DNA of 6,936 bases from UBA1479 sp963972065 (GCA_963972065.1 CAXAVJ010000132.1:1-6936); one strand, 5' to 3'; shown: positions 1 to 6,392, counted from the first letter of the stretch. Numbers and translations are program-made. Notes: generated from the letters alone by a model not told the origin.

Positions 1-1
1 G

Positions 2-400
2 GCGGAAGACGTGGGCATCAGGCCGCGTGTGCGGTTCTTGGGCTGGCGCGAGGATACGGCGGAACTGTTCGCCGCCTGCGATCTGTTCGTCTGCCCGTCG
101 CGGCACGAGCCCTTGGGCAACGTGGTGCTGGAAGCCTGGGCCCAGGGGGTTCCGGTGATCGCCGCCGACAGCATGGGGCCGGGCACCCTGATCGACCACA
201 TGGATTCAGGAATTCTTGTGCCCGTCGACGATTCCGACGCCCTGGCCCGCGCCATCCGTGCGGTGATCGACGACTACGAACTGGCCGAACACATCGCCAA
301 TCGCGGCAGCGCGGTTTATGAAGAGAACTTCACGGAAGGCCAAGTCGTGAAGCGTTATCTGGACTTTTTTCAATCGATTGTCATCAATCGGGAAAACTGA
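2..400 (+). CDS. Glycosyltransferase, GT-B fold (family 4-like), C-terminal part only
   Basis: This is the 3' end of a gene that starts before the window. The frame is open from base 2, so the GTG at 11 is probably an internal valine and not a start. About 132 residues are visible. They form the nucleotide-sugar-binding Rossmann half of a GT-B glycosyltransferase: a 'FLGW' strand, then 'LFAACDLFVCPS', then the hallmark E-x7-E motif within HEPLGNVVLE (glutamates at codons 107-109 and 131-133), followed by 'AQGVPVIA' and 'SGILVP'. In family 4 enzymes the two glutamates contact the donor sugar nucleotide. The usual role is adding a sugar to lipopolysaccharide or exopolysaccharide at the cytoplasmic face of the inner membrane. 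Donor and acceptor cannot be read from this fragment. The adjoining asparagine synthase-type amidotransferase, 14 bases downstream, fits a surface-polysaccharide operon. Family assignment is confident; exact role is not. Confidence 0.9.
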   Translation, partial: AEDVGIRPRVRFLGWREDTAELFAACDLFVCPSRHEPLGNVVLEAWAQGVPVIAADSMGPGTLIDHMDSGILVPVDDSDALARAIRAVIDDYELAEHIANRGSAVYEENFTEGQVVKRYLDFFQSIVINREN

Positions 401-414
401 CGTAAGATCATTCC

Positions 415-2193
415 ATGTGCGGTATCGCTGGCATCATGACACGAGACGGCTCCGCCCCGCCGGCGGGGGTTCTCGACGCGTTGGCCGTTGCCCTGGCCCA
501 TCGCGGGCCTGACGGCCACGGCCGCCATGTCGACGGTGACGTGGGCCTGATTCAGACGCGGTTGGCGATCATCGACCTGGAAACGGGCGACCAGCCGATC
601 GCTGCCAAGGGGCCCGACGGCAACGAGGCGGTCCTGGTCGCCAACGGGGAAATCTATAATTACGTCGAGGTCAAACTCGACCTGGGCCGGGTGCCGTTCA
701 AGACGCGGTCCGATTGCGAGGTCCCGCTGCAGCTTTACCTGCGCGAGGAACTGGGCTTTACCGACCATCTGCGCGGCATGTACGCCATCGCGATCCACGA
801 CCGCGCGCGCGGCCGCCTGGTGCTGACCCGCGACCCGTTCGGCATCAAACCGTTATACTTTACCCAATCAGGTGCAGCTTTCGCCTTCGCGTCGGAACCG
901 CAGGCCCTGATCCGCGCCGGGCTGGCGACGGCGCGCCTCAACCCCATGGCGCGGGACGAGATGCTGCAGATGCAGTTCTCCTCGGGCCGGGAAACACCCT
1001 TCGCGGGGATTGAGCGGGTGTTGCCGGGGGAAACCCTGATCGTCGAGAAGGGCCGGGTGATCGGGCGCAACCGGGTGTCGGCCCTGCCCGACGGCCCGCC
1101 CAAGGGCCTGGGCCGGTCGGATGCCTTGATGCGGCTTGATGATCTACTGGATGACGCGGTCGGGGTGCATCAGCGTTCGGACGTACCTTACGGCATGTTC
1201 TTTTCCGGGGGCATCGATTCCACGGTCCTGTTGGCCATGATGTCGCGCCTGAACGAACGCCCCGTCACCGCCTTCACCGCGGGTTTCTCGGGCACACAGG
1301 TTCATGACGAACGGACCTTGGCCCGCGAGATTGCGGCCCATATGGGGGCCGACCACCACGAGGTCGAATTCGGTGCTGCTGATTTTTGGGACCTGTTGCC
1401 GGAAATCGCCGCCGCCGTCGACGATCCGGCGGCCGATTACGCGGTGCTGCCTAGCTATAAACTAGCCCGCACGGCGCGCGAGCGGGGCATCAAGGTAATT
1501 CTGTCGGGCGAGGGCGGGGACGAGGTGTTCGCCGGTTACGGTCGCTATCGCCGGGCCATGCGCTGGCGCCTGCTGGGTGGCCGCCCCATGCGTGACCGGG
1601 GGGCGTTGGAAGGCCTGGGCGTCCTGCGTGAGGAAACCCGCGCTTGGCGGGGCGGTATCGAGATGGCCGAGGAAGACGCCCAGGGCAAGGGCTGGACGCC
1701 CCTGCAACGGGCTCAGGCCGTGGACATGGCCGACTGGCTGCCCAACGACCTGCTGACTAAGCTTGATCGTTGCCTGATGGCCCATGGGGTCGAGGGCCGG
1801 GTGCCGTTCCTGGATACCAAGCTGGCGGCCTTCGGCTTTGGCCTGCCGGACGGATTGAAGGTGCGGCGCGGGCGCGGCAAATGGCTGCTGCGCAAGTGGT
1901 TGGAAAAGGTTGTGCCGATGGCCCGGCCGTTCGCCGCCAAGCGCGGCTTCACCGTGCCCGTGGGCGAATGGATCGTGGCCGAGGGCCGGCGTCTGGGGCC
2001 CCTGGTCGCGGCCCAGGCGGGGGTCGCCGAAATCTGCCGTCCGGACGCGGTTGCCAGCCTGTTCCGAAATGCCGGAAAGCGCGAAATGCAGGCCGCCTGG
2101 ACGCTTCTGTTCTATGCCGTCTGGCACCAGCATCACATCCTGGGCGGGGTGCCCAAGGGCGGCGTCCTCGAAGTTTTGGGAGAGGCCGTCTAA
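415..2193 (+). CDS. asnB: Asparagine synthase (glutamine-hydrolysing) / polysaccharide-locus amidotransferase
   Basis: This is a complete 592-residue class II glutamine amidotransferase fused to an ATP-pyrophosphatase synthetase domain. The start is fixed by MCGIAG: Cys2 becomes the N-terminal nucleophile after Met removal. The glutaminase domain shows AHRGPDG (28-34), TRLAIIDL (48-55), NGEIYN (77-82), RSDCEV (98-103) and RDPFGIKPLY (139-148). The synthetase domain shows the PP-loop SGGIDST (264-270), SGEGGDEVFAGY (364-375), NDLLTKLDR (444-452) and EGRVPFLD (460-467). Ammonia from glutamine is passed to an adenylated carboxylate, aspartate in true asparagine synthetase. It is somewhat longer than E. 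coli AsnB (about 554 residues). Homologues beside glycosyltransferases often belong to exopolysaccharide clusters and may amidate another substrate, so asparagine synthesis is the default call and not proven. No good Shine-Dalgarno sequence lies in the 14-base gap, which suggests translational coupling to the glycosyltransferase. Confidence 0.95.
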   Translation: MCGIAGIMTRDGSAPPAGVLDALAVALAHRGPDGHGRHVDGDVGLIQTRLAIIDLETGDQPIAAKGPDGNEAVLVANGEIYNYVEVKLDLGRVPFKTRSDCEVPLQLYLREELGFTDHLRGMYAIAIHDRARGRLVLTRDPFGIKPLYFTQSGAAFAFASEPQALIRAGLATARLNPMARDEMLQMQFSSGRETPFAGIERVLPGETLIVEKGRVIGRNRVSALPDGPPKGLGRSDALMRLDDLLDDAVGVHQRSDVPYGMFFSGGIDSTVLLAMMSRLNERPVTAFTAGFSGTQVHDERTLAREIAAHMGADHHEVEFGAADFWDLLPEIAAAVDDPAADYAVLPSYKLARTARERGIKVILSGEGGDEVFAGYGRYRRAMRWRLLGGRPMRDRGALEGLGVLREETRAWRGGIEMAEEDAQGKGWTPLQRAQAVDMADWLPNDLLTKLDRCLMAHGVEGRVPFLDTKLAAFGFGLPDGLKVRRGRGKWLLRKWLEKVVPMARPFAAKRGFTVPVGEWIVAEGRRLGPLVAAQAGVAEICRPDAVASLFRNAGKREMQAAWTLLFYAVWHQHHILGGVPKGGVLEVLGEAV

Positions 2194-2196
2194 TCC

Positions 2197-3243
2197 GTGA
2201 CTAACCAACAGACTCTGACCCTCCGCCGGCCCGACGACTGGCATGTGCATTTCCGCGACGGCGCCATGATGGCCGCCGTTGTGCCGTTCACGGCGCGCCA
2301 GATGGCGCGCGCCATCGTCATGCCGAACCTGGTGCCGCCGGTGACCACGGCGGCCCTGGCCGCGGCCTACCGCGACCGTATCCTGGCCGCCGTGCCGGAC
2401 GGCGTCGACTTCACGCCCCTGATGACGGCCTACCTGACCGATAACACGGACCCGGACGATCTGGCCGCCGGGTTCCGCGACGGCGTGCTGACGGCGGTGA
2501 AGTACTATCCCGCCGGGGCCACGACCAATTCGGACAGTGGCGTCACGTCCATCGACAATGTCTATCCCGTGTTGGAACGCATGGCCGAGATCGGCATGCC
2601 GCTTTTGGTTCATGGCGAGGTCACGGACGCCGACGTCGACGTGTTCGACCGCGAGGCCGTGTTCATCGAGCGCACCCTGGCCCCCCTGGCGGCGCGCCTG
2701 CCGGGCCTCAAGATCGTGTTCGAACACATCACCACGGCCGATGCCGTGGCCTTCGTCGAAGGGGCGGGGGCCAATGTCGGTGCTACGGTGACGGCCCATC
2801 ATCTGGTCATCAATCGCACGGACATCTTCCGGGGCGGCATCCGCCCGCATCTTTATTGCCTGCCCATCGCCAAGCGGGAACATCACCGCCAGGCCCTGGT
2901 CGCGGCCGTGACCTCGGGCAATGCCAAGTTCTTCCTGGGCACCGACACGGCGCCCCACGCGGCCCACGCCAAGGAAGCGGCCTGCGGTTGCGCCGGGATT
3001 TTCTCGGCCCCGGCGGCGATCGAGGTCTATGCCGAGGTGTTCGACAAGGCCGGTGCCCTGGACAAGCTGGAAGCCTTCGCCTCGCTGAACGGCCCAGCGT
3101 TCTATGGCCTGCCTGTGAACGAGATGACGGTGACCCTGGAACGCAGCCCCTGGCAGCAGCCCGAGGCCGTAGAGGTCCCGACCGGAGAGCGCGTCGTCGC
3201 CTTTCAGGGCGGCGAGACGCTTTCCTGGCGGCTGGCGGATTAA
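2197..3243 (+). CDS. pyrC: Dihydroorotase, class II (homodimeric, E. coli PyrC type)
   Basis: This cytoplasmic enzyme reversibly cyclises N-carbamoyl-L-aspartate to dihydroorotate, step three of de novo pyrimidine synthesis. The 348-residue length equals E. coli PyrC as I recall it. All binuclear zinc ligands are present: H16 and H18 in DWHVHFRDG, the carboxylated lysine K102 in AVKYYPAG, H139 in LVHGE, H177 in FEHITT, and the catalytic D250 in GTDTAPH. The substrate residues R20, N44 and H254 and the flexible-loop threonines T109-T110 are also there, so it should be active. The start is GTG, three bases after the asnB stop. A GGAGAGG at 2179-2185 lies about 11 bases upstream, a somewhat long spacing. 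It probably shares a transcript with asnB and the glycosyltransferase, although the pathway link is not obvious. Other pyr genes are not in view. Confidence 0.96.
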   Translation: MTNQQTLTLRRPDDWHVHFRDGAMMAAVVPFTARQMARAIVMPNLVPPVTTAALAAAYRDRILAAVPDGVDFTPLMTAYLTDNTDPDDLAAGFRDGVLTAVKYYPAGATTNSDSGVTSIDNVYPVLERMAEIGMPLLVHGEVTDADVDVFDREAVFIERTLAPLAARLPGLKIVFEHITTADAVAFVEGAGANVGATVTAHHLVINRTDIFRGGIRPHLYCLPIAKREHHRQALVAAVTSGNAKFFLGTDTAPHAAHAKEAACGCAGIFSAPAAIEVYAEVFDKAGALDKLEAFASLNGPAFYGLPVNEMTVTLERSPWQQPEAVEVPTGERVVAFQGGETLSWRLAD

Positions 3244-3262
3244 CCGTCGCGACACGCCGAGG

Positions 3263-3292
3263 TTGTAGAGCGAGCATTCTGCGAATTAAAAT
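3263..3292 (+). promoter_or_regulatory. Candidate sigma-70-like promoter for the 3326 lipoprotein
   Basis: A TTGTAG (3263-3268) and a TAAAAT (3287-3292, five of six matches to TATAAT) are separated by 18 bases. This is the only promoter-like pair in the 82-base gap after pyrC. Transcription would start near 3299, leaving a leader of about 27 bases. The call rests on consensus resemblance alone. Confidence 0.45.
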
Positions 3293-3305
3293 CGAGTATT
3301 CTGCG
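3271..3305 (+). repeat. Two 13-base direct repeats, 22-base pitch, overlapping the promoter
   Basis: CGAGCATTCTGCG (3271-3283) and CGAGTATTCTGCG (3293-3305) match at 12 of 13 positions. Their starts are 22 bases apart, about two helical turns, so both would face the same side of the DNA. The first lies between the putative -35 and -10 boxes and the second covers the expected transcription start. That arrangement suits a repressor operator, but I recognise no known regulator's consensus. Confidence 0.5.
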
Positions 3306-3325
3306 TCGATTGGGGGAGAATCAGG

Positions 3326-3817
3326 ATGCTTCGGATTGCTTGCGCCATTGCATTGGTGGGGGGCTTGGGGGGATGTGCCGAGTACCTTGAGTTTCGGCAG
3401 AACTACATGGAATCAATGGGCAGCCTTGTTGGCATCGAACCACCCAAGACGTACGAGGAATGTGTCCAGCGTACCGGCGGAACGCGCGCCTATTACAACA
3501 CGGCAGGTGCCGCCGGCGCACTGATCTATGGCATCGGCGACATACTTACGCGCGTCGTGGAACGAAGTGCCTGCGCACAGAAGTTCGGCGTCGCTTCGGT
3601 CGGTCGTGATGGGCAGCGGCCTGCCGGATCTGAAGCGCAGGCAGGCACGTCGGACAATTCCGTGGCCCGTTATCATTGGGACGACGACGATACCTCCTCG
3701 CGGGCACGGTATGAGCGTTCGGGGGTGCGCGGTACAGCCCATTCAGCGGTGCGGATGATTGACTACGGCTCGCCCGGCTGCCGCCGCCTGAACAATGCGG
3801 TCCATCCGTCTTGCTGA
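3326..3817 (+). CDS. Predicted lipoprotein of unknown function
   Basis: I do not recognise this 163-residue protein. Residues 1-16 are a short lipoprotein signal peptide with one early arginine, a hydrophobic core and the lipobox L14-G15-G16-C17, so the mature protein should be lipidated on Cys17 and exported. Residues 41-90 (from KTYEEC to AQKFGV) look most ordered. From about 91 to 145 it is rich in Gly, Ser, Asp and Arg, including a DDDD run, and is probably disordered. Four cysteines follow the lipobox (46, 83, 152, 163) and could form disulfides in the periplasm. The ATG start is supported by GGGGGAG at 3312-3318, seven bases upstream. By hand count 34 of the first 95 codons after the start end in A or T, against 9 of the first 90 in pyrC. 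This suggests a recent arrival or a weakly constrained gene. It appears to have its own promoter. Confidence 0.75.
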   Translation: MLRIACAIALVGGLGGCAEYLEFRQNYMESMGSLVGIEPPKTYEECVQRTGGTRAYYNTAGAAGALIYGIGDILTRVVERSACAQKFGVASVGRDGQRPAGSEAQAGTSDNSVARYHWDDDDTSSRARYERSGVRGTAHSAVRMIDYGSPGCRRLNNAVHPSC

Positions 3818-3828
3818 TCCGCCTGTCC

Positions 3829-3857
3829 TTGACCCCGTGTCGGCGCTTCTCTACATC
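3829..3857 (+). promoter_or_regulatory. Possible promoter for the acuI operon
   Basis: TTGACC (3829-3834) is followed, after 17 bases, by TACATC (3852-3857). The -35 box matches the sigma-70 consensus at five of six positions, but the -10 box matches at only three. It lies in the 86-base gap between the lipoprotein and acuI, where a promoter is expected. The call is weak. Confidence 0.3.
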
Positions 3858-3890
3858 CTTGGATAACGAATTCTCAGAGAAACCGATTGC

Positions 3891-3896
3891 GGGAGG
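3891..3896 (+). promoter_or_regulatory. Ribosome binding site that sets the acuI start
   Basis: GGGAGG lies seven bases before the ATG at 3904. The frame is open further upstream, to a TTG at 3811 that overlaps the previous gene. This site, together with the usual family length, argues for the 3904 start. Confidence 0.8.
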
Positions 3897-3903
3897 CACG
3901 CCC

Positions 3904-4899
3904 ATGTCCACGTTCAAAGGACTTTTGCTCGAAGAAACCGACGGCAAGGTTTCGTCGTCCATTCAGGACATTGACGACGCCCGCCTGCCCGAGGGCGATG
4001 TCACCGTCGCCGTCAAGTATTCCACCGTGAATTACAAGGACGGCATGGTCATCAACGGCCTGGGCCGCCTGGTGCGGGATTATCCGCATGTCTCCGGCAT
4101 CGATTTTTCCGGCGTGGTCGAAGCCTCCGACAATCCAGACTACAAGCCCGGCGACGAGGTCATCCTGACCGGCTGGCGCGTGGGCGAGGTCCATTGGGGC
4201 GGCCATGCCCAGAAGGCCAGAGTCAAGGGCGACTGGCTGGTGCCCATGCCCAAGGGATTGGACCTCAAGCGCGCCATGGCCGTCGGCACGGCGGGCTTCA
4301 CGGCCATGCTGGCGATCATGACGTTGGAAGACCACGGCCTGACGCCGGAAAACGACGGCGAGGTGCTGGTCACCGGCGGATCGGGCGGGGTCGGCTCCGT
4401 CGCCACGTCGATCCTGGCCAATCTGGGCTACCGGGTCGCGGCCTCCACCGGCAGCCCGGAATCCCACGCCTATCTGAAAGACCTGGGGGCGACCACCATC
4501 GTCGACCGGGCCGAATTGGAAGAAGCGCCCAAGGGGCCGCTCGCCCGCGAACGCTGGTCTGGCGCCATCGACAACGTCGGCGGTGTGACCCTGCACACGG
4601 TGCTGGCGACCCTCAAGTACTGGGGCACCTGCGCCTCGGTCGGGAATGCCGGGTCGTTCAAGCTGGAAACCACGGTGCTGCCGTTCCTGCTGCGCGGCAT
4701 CAACCTGTGCGGGATCGACAGCGCCACCTGCCCCAGGGACCGGCGCATCATCGCCTGGAACCGCATCGCCCGGGACCTGCCGCTCGACAAGCTGGACGCG
4801 TTGACGGAAACGGCCGGTTTAAGCGATCTGCCCGACCTTGCCGGCAAAATCCTCAAGGGCCAGCTGCGCGGGCGCACGGTGATCGACGTCAATTCCTGA
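3904..4899 (+). CDS. acuI: Acrylyl-CoA reductase (NADPH), AcuI/YhdH family oxidoreductase
   Basis: This 331-residue medium-chain dehydrogenase/reductase is of the zinc-independent quinone-oxidoreductase type. Characterised AcuI/YhdH enzymes reduce acryloyl-CoA to propionyl-CoA with NADPH, which detoxifies acrylate, for example from DMSP or 3-hydroxypropionate metabolism. Visible motifs are STVNYKD (40-46), GIDFSG (65-70), TGWRVGEVHWGG (89-100) and ARVKGDWL (105-112), the last two being strong AcuI/YhdH signatures. The nucleotide-binding loop VTGGSGGVGSVA spans 156-167, and the C-terminus has the family-like KGQLRGRTVIDV (318-329). The ATG start is chosen for its GGGAGG site and for matching the usual family length. 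The gene is followed after 21 bases by a PEP mutase-like gene, probably in one operon. No DMSP lyase or propionyl-CoA carboxylase is in view, so the physiological source of the substrate is unknown. Family call is strong; exact substrate is inferred. Confidence 0.92.
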   Translation: MSTFKGLLLEETDGKVSSSIQDIDDARLPEGDVTVAVKYSTVNYKDGMVINGLGRLVRDYPHVSGIDFSGVVEASDNPDYKPGDEVILTGWRVGEVHWGGHAQKARVKGDWLVPMPKGLDLKRAMAVGTAGFTAMLAIMTLEDHGLTPENDGEVLVTGGSGGVGSVATSILANLGYRVAASTGSPESHAYLKDLGATTIVDRAELEEAPKGPLARERWSGAIDNVGGVTLHTVLATLKYWGTCASVGNAGSFKLETTVLPFLLRGINLCGIDSATCPRDRRIIAWNRIARDLPLDKLDALTETAGLSDLPDLAGKILKGQLRGRTVIDVNS

Positions 4900-4920
4900 T
4901 TTCTGGCCGGGAGCACGGAC

Positions 4921-5733
4921 ATGGACCAGGCGGCAAAGGTAGCGGCATTTCAAAAACTGCATGCCGACCCGGGGTGTTTCATCATCCCCAATCCCTGGGA
5001 CCTGGGCTCCGCCCGCATGCTCGAAGCCATGGGCTTCAAGGCGCTGGCGACGACCAGTGCGGGGTATAATCTGTCCCGGGGCCAGGTCGACGGCGACGCG
5101 ACGGTTGAGGACCATTTCGCCCATTTCCGGGAGCTTTGCGCCGGCGTCGATGTGCCCATCAATGCCGACTTCGAGAACGCCTACGCCGACACCGCCGCTG
5201 GCGTTGCCGACAACATCCGGCTTGCGGCCGGCACCGGGCTCGCCGGCGGCTCGCTCGAGGATTACGACGGCACGGCCATCTACGACATGGCCGAGGCGGT
5301 CGACCGGCTGACGGCCGCGGTCGAGGCGGCGCGTTCGGTCAACCCGCCCTTCGTGCTGACCGCCCGGGCGGAGAACCTGATCCGCGGCAACCCTGACCTG
5401 GATGACACCATTAAGCGCCTCCAGGCCTATCAGGAGGCCGGCGCCGACGTTCTGTACGCACCGGGGCTCAAGACGGCGGACGAGGTGCGGGCCGTGATCT
5501 CCTCCGTCGACCGGCCGGTCAACGTTTTGGGCGGCATTTCCGGCATGACGCTGAATTTTCAGGAAATGGCGGAACTGGGGGTCAAGCGCATCAGCGTCGG
5601 CGGCTCCCTGTTCCGCTCGGCCTACGGCAAAGCCATGGCGGATGCGCGGGAAATGCTCGATGCCGGGACCTTCGGCTTCGCCACCAGCGCGCCGCCGGTG
5701 CCGGCCTTCGTCAAGCTTTTCCGGCGGGGGTGA
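4921..5733 (+). CDS. Isocitrate lyase/PEP mutase superfamily protein (carboxyvinyl-carboxyphosphonate phosphorylmutase-like)
   Basis: This 270-residue TIM-barrel enzyme belongs to the superfamily that makes or breaks C-C or P-C bonds in 2-oxo acids, usually with Mg2+. Visible motifs are PNPWDLGSAR (23-32), TTSAGY (44-49), NADFENAYAD (81-90) with probable metal residues D83 and E85, SLEDYDG (111-117) with probable E113, and TARAEN (147-152). In isocitrate and 2-methylisocitrate lyases the segment after 'ED' carries a Lys-Lys/Arg-Cys-Gly-His loop with the catalytic cysteine. Here that segment reads DYDGTAIYDM and has no cysteine. It is therefore unlikely to be an isocitrate or methylisocitrate lyase. 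Oxaloacetate decarboxylase or a related 2-oxo-acid reaction is possible. The ATG start is supported by GGGAG at 4909-4913. It lies 21 bases after acuI, so co-transcription is likely. Superfamily is certain; substrate is unknown. Confidence 0.9.
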   Translation: MDQAAKVAAFQKLHADPGCFIIPNPWDLGSARMLEAMGFKALATTSAGYNLSRGQVDGDATVEDHFAHFRELCAGVDVPINADFENAYADTAAGVADNIRLAAGTGLAGGSLEDYDGTAIYDMAEAVDRLTAAVEAARSVNPPFVLTARAENLIRGNPDLDDTIKRLQAYQEAGADVLYAPGLKTADEVRAVISSVDRPVNVLGGISGMTLNFQEMAELGVKRISVGGSLFRSAYGKAMADAREMLDAGTFGFATSAPPVPAFVKLFRRG

Positions 5734-5755
5734 CGGGCTGCTTGCGCGGCCGGAA

Positions 5756-5773
5756 TTAACCAATTGCTAACCA
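5756..5773 (+). promoter_or_regulatory. CtrA-like motif / TAACCA direct repeat
   Basis: TTAA (5756-5759), seven bases, then CTAA (5767-5770) followed by CC. This is one mismatch from the TTAA-N7-TTAA consensus of the alphaproteobacterial cell-cycle regulator CtrA. The same stretch contains TAACCA twice (5757-5762, 5768-5773) on an 11-base pitch. It lies about 60-75 bases before the lipoprotein start at 5830, a sensible place for an activator site. Binding is not shown. Confidence 0.35.
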
Positions 5774-5780
5774 TCAAGTG

Positions 5781-5817
5781 CCATCCTGACGTTGGACGAA
5801 TTTTTGACGCAGGATGG
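5781..5817 (+). repeat. Inverted repeat overlapping the ribosome binding site of the 5830 lipoprotein
   Basis: CCATCCTG (5781-5788) and CAGGATGG (5810-5817) are exact reverse complements, separated by 21 bases. The right arm coincides with the purine-rich AGGATGGGA (5811-5819) that serves as the Shine-Dalgarno region of the gene starting at 5830. In RNA the hairpin would hide the ribosome binding site. As DNA the dyad could be an operator. Confidence 0.5.
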
Positions 5818-5829
5818 GATAGAACACCC

Positions 5830-6327
5830 ATGAGAAAGATCATCGCAGCCCTTGCCTTTTCGGCCGTGCTGACCGCGTGCGGGTACGTGGACAAGTACGA
5901 GGAAGGCGTCGCCGATTACGAGCCGACCTATTGCTATGCGGCGCTGGGCGGCGGCGTGGAATGCTACCGTGAGCCCATCGCCGGCGAGGACCGGCGGCTG
6001 GTCAACTATTACGGCAAGCATCCGTCGCGCTTTGACGCCCCGGCCAAACCGGCCCCGGCCCAGTATCAGGCGCCGCCCATGGTTAACGCCTGGGTCAAGG
6101 ACCCGGAACCCGTGGTCCGCGTCCTGCCTAAGGGTGACCTCTCGGATCGGCCGTGGCTGGCCTCCGGCTATCAGGCGCCGGTGGCCCGCGAAGCCTCGCC
6201 CGCCGCGACCCAGGCCCTGCTGCGCCAGGCCCATGAACACCTCAGCCGGTCGATCCAACAGGATTCGCAGGACAAGCTGAACGGCTTGAACGGCGCGACA
6301 GGTGAAGACGCGCCGCCCTTTCGTTAA
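5830..6327 (+). CDS. Predicted small lipoprotein with a paired-cysteine motif
   Basis: This 165-residue protein has a clear lipoprotein signal: MRKIIAALAFSAVLTAC, with lipobox L14-T15-A16-C17. The mature protein should be anchored by lipidated Cys17. After the anchor comes a compact conserved-looking segment: YCY at 34-36 and ECYREP at 44-49 (cysteines C35 and C45), then DRRLVNYYG (54-62). From memory, similar 'YCY...xCYxxP...RLV' segments occur in small alphaproteobacterial lipoproteins of unknown role, but I cannot confirm that here. Residues 69-125 are rich in Pro and Ala and probably extended. Residues 125-155 look helical. The ATG at 5830 is chosen over an in-frame TTG at 5764 because it gives a perfect signal peptide and has AGGATGGGA just upstream. 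An apparent terminator follows, so the gene is probably monocistronic. No function can be assigned. Confidence 0.85.
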   Translation: MRKIIAALAFSAVLTACGYVDKYEEGVADYEPTYCYAALGGGVECYREPIAGEDRRLVNYYGKHPSRFDAPAKPAPAQYQAPPMVNAWVKDPEPVVRVLPKGDLSDRPWLASGYQAPVAREASPAATQALLRQAHEHLSRSIQQDSQDKLNGLNGATGEDAPPFR

Positions 6328-6350
6328 TACCAGCATCTGATTTTTAGGCT

Positions 6351-6392
6351 GAATGGCCGCCCGCCGTTTCTGGAGGGCGATCATTCGCTTTT
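6351..6392 (+). terminator. Apparent intrinsic terminator after the 5830 lipoprotein
   Basis: GAATGGCCGCCC (6351-6362) pairs with GGGCGATCATTC (6375-6386): ten Watson-Crick pairs, one G-U pair and one C-A mismatch. The 12-base loop can add C-G, C-G and G-U pairs. A short GCTTTT follows. It lies 23 bases after the stop codon. The T tract is short, so termination may be partial. Confidence 0.6.

Noticed and set aside
855..860. TATACT, -10-like, within asnB
   Set aside because: No -35-like sequence lies at a suitable distance upstream, and it is inside the glutaminase domain.
1451..1465. Two CTAG tetramers 11 bases apart in an A/T-richer patch of asnB
   Set aside because: CTAG is scarce in many GC-rich bacteria, but this patch encodes an ordinary PSYKLA segment and no regulatory role is apparent.
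1462..3255. Open frame of 597 codons on the - strand across asnB and pyrC
   Set aside because: It is antisense to two genes whose catalytic motifs are intact. Long antisense frames are expected in GC-rich DNA. Its translation is rich in His, Gly, Arg and Gln with no recognisable domain.
3811..3903. 31-residue N-terminal extension of acuI from a TTG start
   Set aside because: It overlaps the end of the lipoprotein gene, lacks a good ribosome binding site, and exceeds the usual family length. The ATG at 3904 has GGGAGG seven bases upstream.
5719..5755. TTCCGGC / GCCGGAA inverted repeat around the stop codon of the PEP mutase-like gene
   Set aside because: The seven-pair stem has a 23-base loop and no T tract, so it is not a convincing terminator.
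5764..5829. TTG start for the second lipoprotein
   Set aside because: It would bury the signal peptide behind 22 extra residues. The ATG at 5830 gives a canonical lipoprotein signal.
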